Below the pieces are notes generated by a model, which saw nothing but the letters and a program-made list of their open reading frames with translations, had not been told where the DNA came from and searched no databases. 6,746 nucleotides of DNA, from NCBI GenBank assembly GCA_026989715.1, contig JALSIU010000015.1, positions 1-6,746 of the forward strand, written 5' to 3'. Source of the DNA: Methylomonas sp. (lineage in GTDB: Bacteria; Pseudomonadota; Gammaproteobacteria; Methylococcales; Methylomonadaceae). Of this stretch, positions 5,337 to 6,746 are shown one piece after another. How positions within the stretch are numbered: the stretch's first letter is position 1; every line of letters begins with the position of its first letter. The position numbers and the translations under genes were made by a program.

Positions 5337-6593
5337 ATGAACCTTACCGAACTAAAACTAAAACCAATCACAGAAATTATCACGCTCGCTGAGCAACTTG
5401 GCCTCGAAAATGTCTCTCGAACGAGAAAACAAGAAGTCATTTTTTCCATCTTAAAAAAACAAGCAAAAAGTGGAGAGGACATCTACGGCGATGGCGTCTT
5501 AGAAATATTGCAAGATGGCTTTGGCTTTTTACGCACTCCCGGCAGTTCCTATCTCGCAGGGCCTGATGACATTTATGTCTCCCCCAGTCAAATCAGACGC
5601 TTTAGCTTACGTACCGGCGATACCGTTAGCGGAAAAATAAGACCCCCAAAAGATAACGAACGTTATTTTGCCATGCTCAAAGTTGAAAAAATAAATTTTG
5701 AGCCGCCGGAAAATGCAAAACACAAAATTCTTTTCTCCAATCTAACCCCTTTATTTCCTAACAAACGCTTCAATATGGAACTGGGAAATGGCACTAGCGA
5801 AGACCTGACAGGTCGTGTCATTGACCTTATCGCCCCAATTGGCAAAGGCCAGCGCGGACTGATTGTTTCACCTCCTAAAGCAGGTAAAACAATGATTCTG
5901 CAAAGCTTAGCACATGCTATTGCTGAAAATAATCCTGAGTGCTATATGATAGTGCTACTCATTGATGAGCGCCCTGAGGAAGTCACCGAAATGGAACGCT
6001 GTATCCGCGGCGAAGTGATTTCCAGCACCTTTGATGAACCAGCAACACGCCATGTACAAGTTGCTGAAATGGTCATCGAAAAAGCGCGGCGTTTAGTGGA
6101 ACATAAACACGATGTGGTTATTTTGTTAGACTCACTGACTCGATTAGCTCGCGCCTATAATATGGTTGCCCCCTCATCAGGAAAGTTACTATCAGGTGGT
6201 GTTGATGCCAATGCCCTAGAAAAACCTAAACGCTTTTTTGGTGCGGCACGTAATATTGAAGAAGGTGGCAGTCTCACCATTATTGCAACTGCTCTGGTTG
6301 AAACCGGCTCACGAATGGATGAGGTTATTTACGAGGAATTCAAAGGCACGGGTAATATGGAATTGCACTTGGAACGCAAAATTGCTGAAAAACGCGTTTA
6401 CCCTGCAATCAACATCAACCGCTCAGGTACGCGCCGTGAAGACTACTTAGTCAGCCCGGAAGAACTACAAAAAACTTGGATTTTACGTAAAATACTACAA
6501 CCCATGGATGAAATGGCCGCATCAGAATTTGTCTTAGGTAAATTAAAAGACTTTAAAACCAATGTTGAATTTTTTGATTCAATGAAACGCTAG
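5337..6593 (+). CDS. rho: Transcription termination factor Rho
   Basis: Rho is a hexameric RNA-dependent ATPase that loads on C-rich nascent RNA, translocates 5' to 3' and releases RNA polymerase. The 418-residue product matches E. coli Rho (419) nearly end to end without obvious gaps, so numbering is shared. The N-terminal helical part is about 1-47, followed by the cold-shock-like primary RNA-binding domain with RNP1 GFGFLR (61-66). The ATPase core has Walker A PPKAGKT (Lys181, Lys184, Thr185), a LIDERPEEVTEM segment, Walker B LLDS (Asp265), the Q loop SGKLLSGGVDANA near 281-293, and RSGTRRE with arginine-finger-type residues near the end. There is no insertion domain of the kind seen in high-GC Gram-positives. 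Start ATG 5337 gives MNLTELK, identical to the E. coli N-terminus, although the upstream sequence lacks a ribosome binding site. All expected catalytic motifs are present, so it should be active. Confidence 0.98.
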   Translation: MNLTELKLKPITEIITLAEQLGLENVSRTRKQEVIFSILKKQAKSGEDIYGDGVLEILQDGFGFLRTPGSSYLAGPDDIYVSPSQIRRFSLRTGDTVSGKIRPPKDNERYFAMLKVEKINFEPPENAKHKILFSNLTPLFPNKRFNMELGNGTSEDLTGRVIDLIAPIGKGQRGLIVSPPKAGKTMILQSLAHAIAENNPECYMIVLLIDERPEEVTEMERCIRGEVISSTFDEPATRHVQVAEMVIEKARRLVEHKHDVVILLDSLTRLARAYNMVAPSSGKLLSGGVDANALEKPKRFFGAARNIEEGGSLTIIATALVETGSRMDEVIYEEFKGTGNMELHLERKIAEKRVYPAININRSGTRREDYLVSPEELQKTWILRKILQPMDEMAASEFVLGKLKDFKTNVEFFDSMKR

Positions 6594-6604
6594 CAGATGA
6601 TACA

Positions 6605-6640
6605 TGAAGCGAGGCATCAACCTCGCTTCACTTGTTATTT
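6605..6640 (+). terminator. Hairpin terminator after rho
   Basis: A perfect 10-bp inverted repeat (TGAAGCGAGG at 6605-6614, CCTCGCTTCA at 6621-6630) with a 6-nt loop begins 11 nt after the rho stop. It is followed by CTTGTTATTT, a broken T tract. It lies between convergent genes; on the minus strand it comes 20 nt after the neighbour's stop codon but without a T run, so it fits rho better than the opposing gene. Confidence 0.75.
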
Positions 6641-6650
6641 ATCGCACAAC

Positions 6651-6746
6651 CTACTCTTTTACCGGCACATAGCCTTCCGGCATTTGAAATCCACTACCAA
6701 ATAAAAACTTCTCTCTTTCTGTTTCAATCAACTGCTTCGCTTTTGG
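6651..6746 (-). CDS. C-terminal end of an unrecognised gene (truncated by window edge)
   Basis: An open minus-strand frame enters from the right edge and ends at TAG (6653-6651), giving 31 codons. The visible tail is charged at first (Lys and Glu rich), has an aromatic FLFGSGF stretch, then QMPEGYVPVKE at the end. I do not recognise the family. Reasons to think it is real: the frame stays open to the edge, it ends just beyond a terminator-like hairpin in a convergent arrangement with rho, and the peptide looks protein-like. The short length keeps confidence moderate. Confidence 0.55.
   Translation of the reverse strand, partial: PKAKQLIETEREKFLFGSGFQMPEGYVPVKE

Noticed and set aside
5663..6450. 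Short open frames in other frames within rho (60 and 70 codons).
   Set aside because: They overlap invariant Rho motifs and look like shadows of rho codon usage.
1..6746. A search for a new defence, mobile or biosynthetic system.
   Set aside because: All substantial open frames are conserved housekeeping or signalling genes; there are no transposases, integrases, attachment-like direct repeats, spaced repeats or clusters of unknown genes.

Overview
The window reads as an ordinary housekeeping stretch of a gammaproteobacterial chromosome, AT-rich in codon choice and spacers. The clearest taxonomic sign is the block rhlB (minus strand), trxA (plus), rho (plus), the same divergent arrangement as in Escherichia coli. 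The nudE/yrfG pair and a BarA/GacS-type hybrid kinase agree with this. I cannot name a genus.

Layout. Positions 1-1763 (minus) hold the N-terminal 587 residues of a membrane-bound hybrid sensor histidine kinase, cut by the left edge just inside what looks like a degenerate receiver domain. A 183-bp spacer with an AT-rich hairpin separates it from nudE (minus, 1947-2501), a Nudix hydrolase. nudE is divergent, across 72 bp, from yrfG (plus, 2574-3230), a HAD-family nucleotide phosphatase. yrfG converges on rhlB (minus, 3267-4535), a DEAD-box RNA helicase. rhlB diverges from trxA (plus, GTG start at 4705), thioredoxin 1. After 305 bp comes rho (plus, 5337-6593), the transcription termination factor. 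A hairpin follows rho, and the last 31 codons of an unrecognised minus-strand gene run off the right edge.

How the genes relate. rhlB, trxA and rho form a conserved neighbourhood around RNA metabolism (RhlB unwinds RNA for the degradosome, Rho ends transcription), with thioredoxin between them as the general protein-disulfide reductant. NudE and YrfG are both nucleotide clean-up enzymes: the first cleaves ADP-ribose/NADH-type compounds and the second dephosphorylates nucleoside monophosphates, so their pairing makes metabolic sense.

The most interesting non-coding part is between trxA and rho. A perfect 14-bp terminator hairpin is followed by a TATAAT box, and the best matching -35 element lies inside the 3' arm of that hairpin. 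The predicted rho leader is long, G-poor and lacks a Shine-Dalgarno sequence, which would suit Rho-dependent autoregulation. I found no mobile element, CRISPR array, RNA gene or evidence of a novel multi-gene system.
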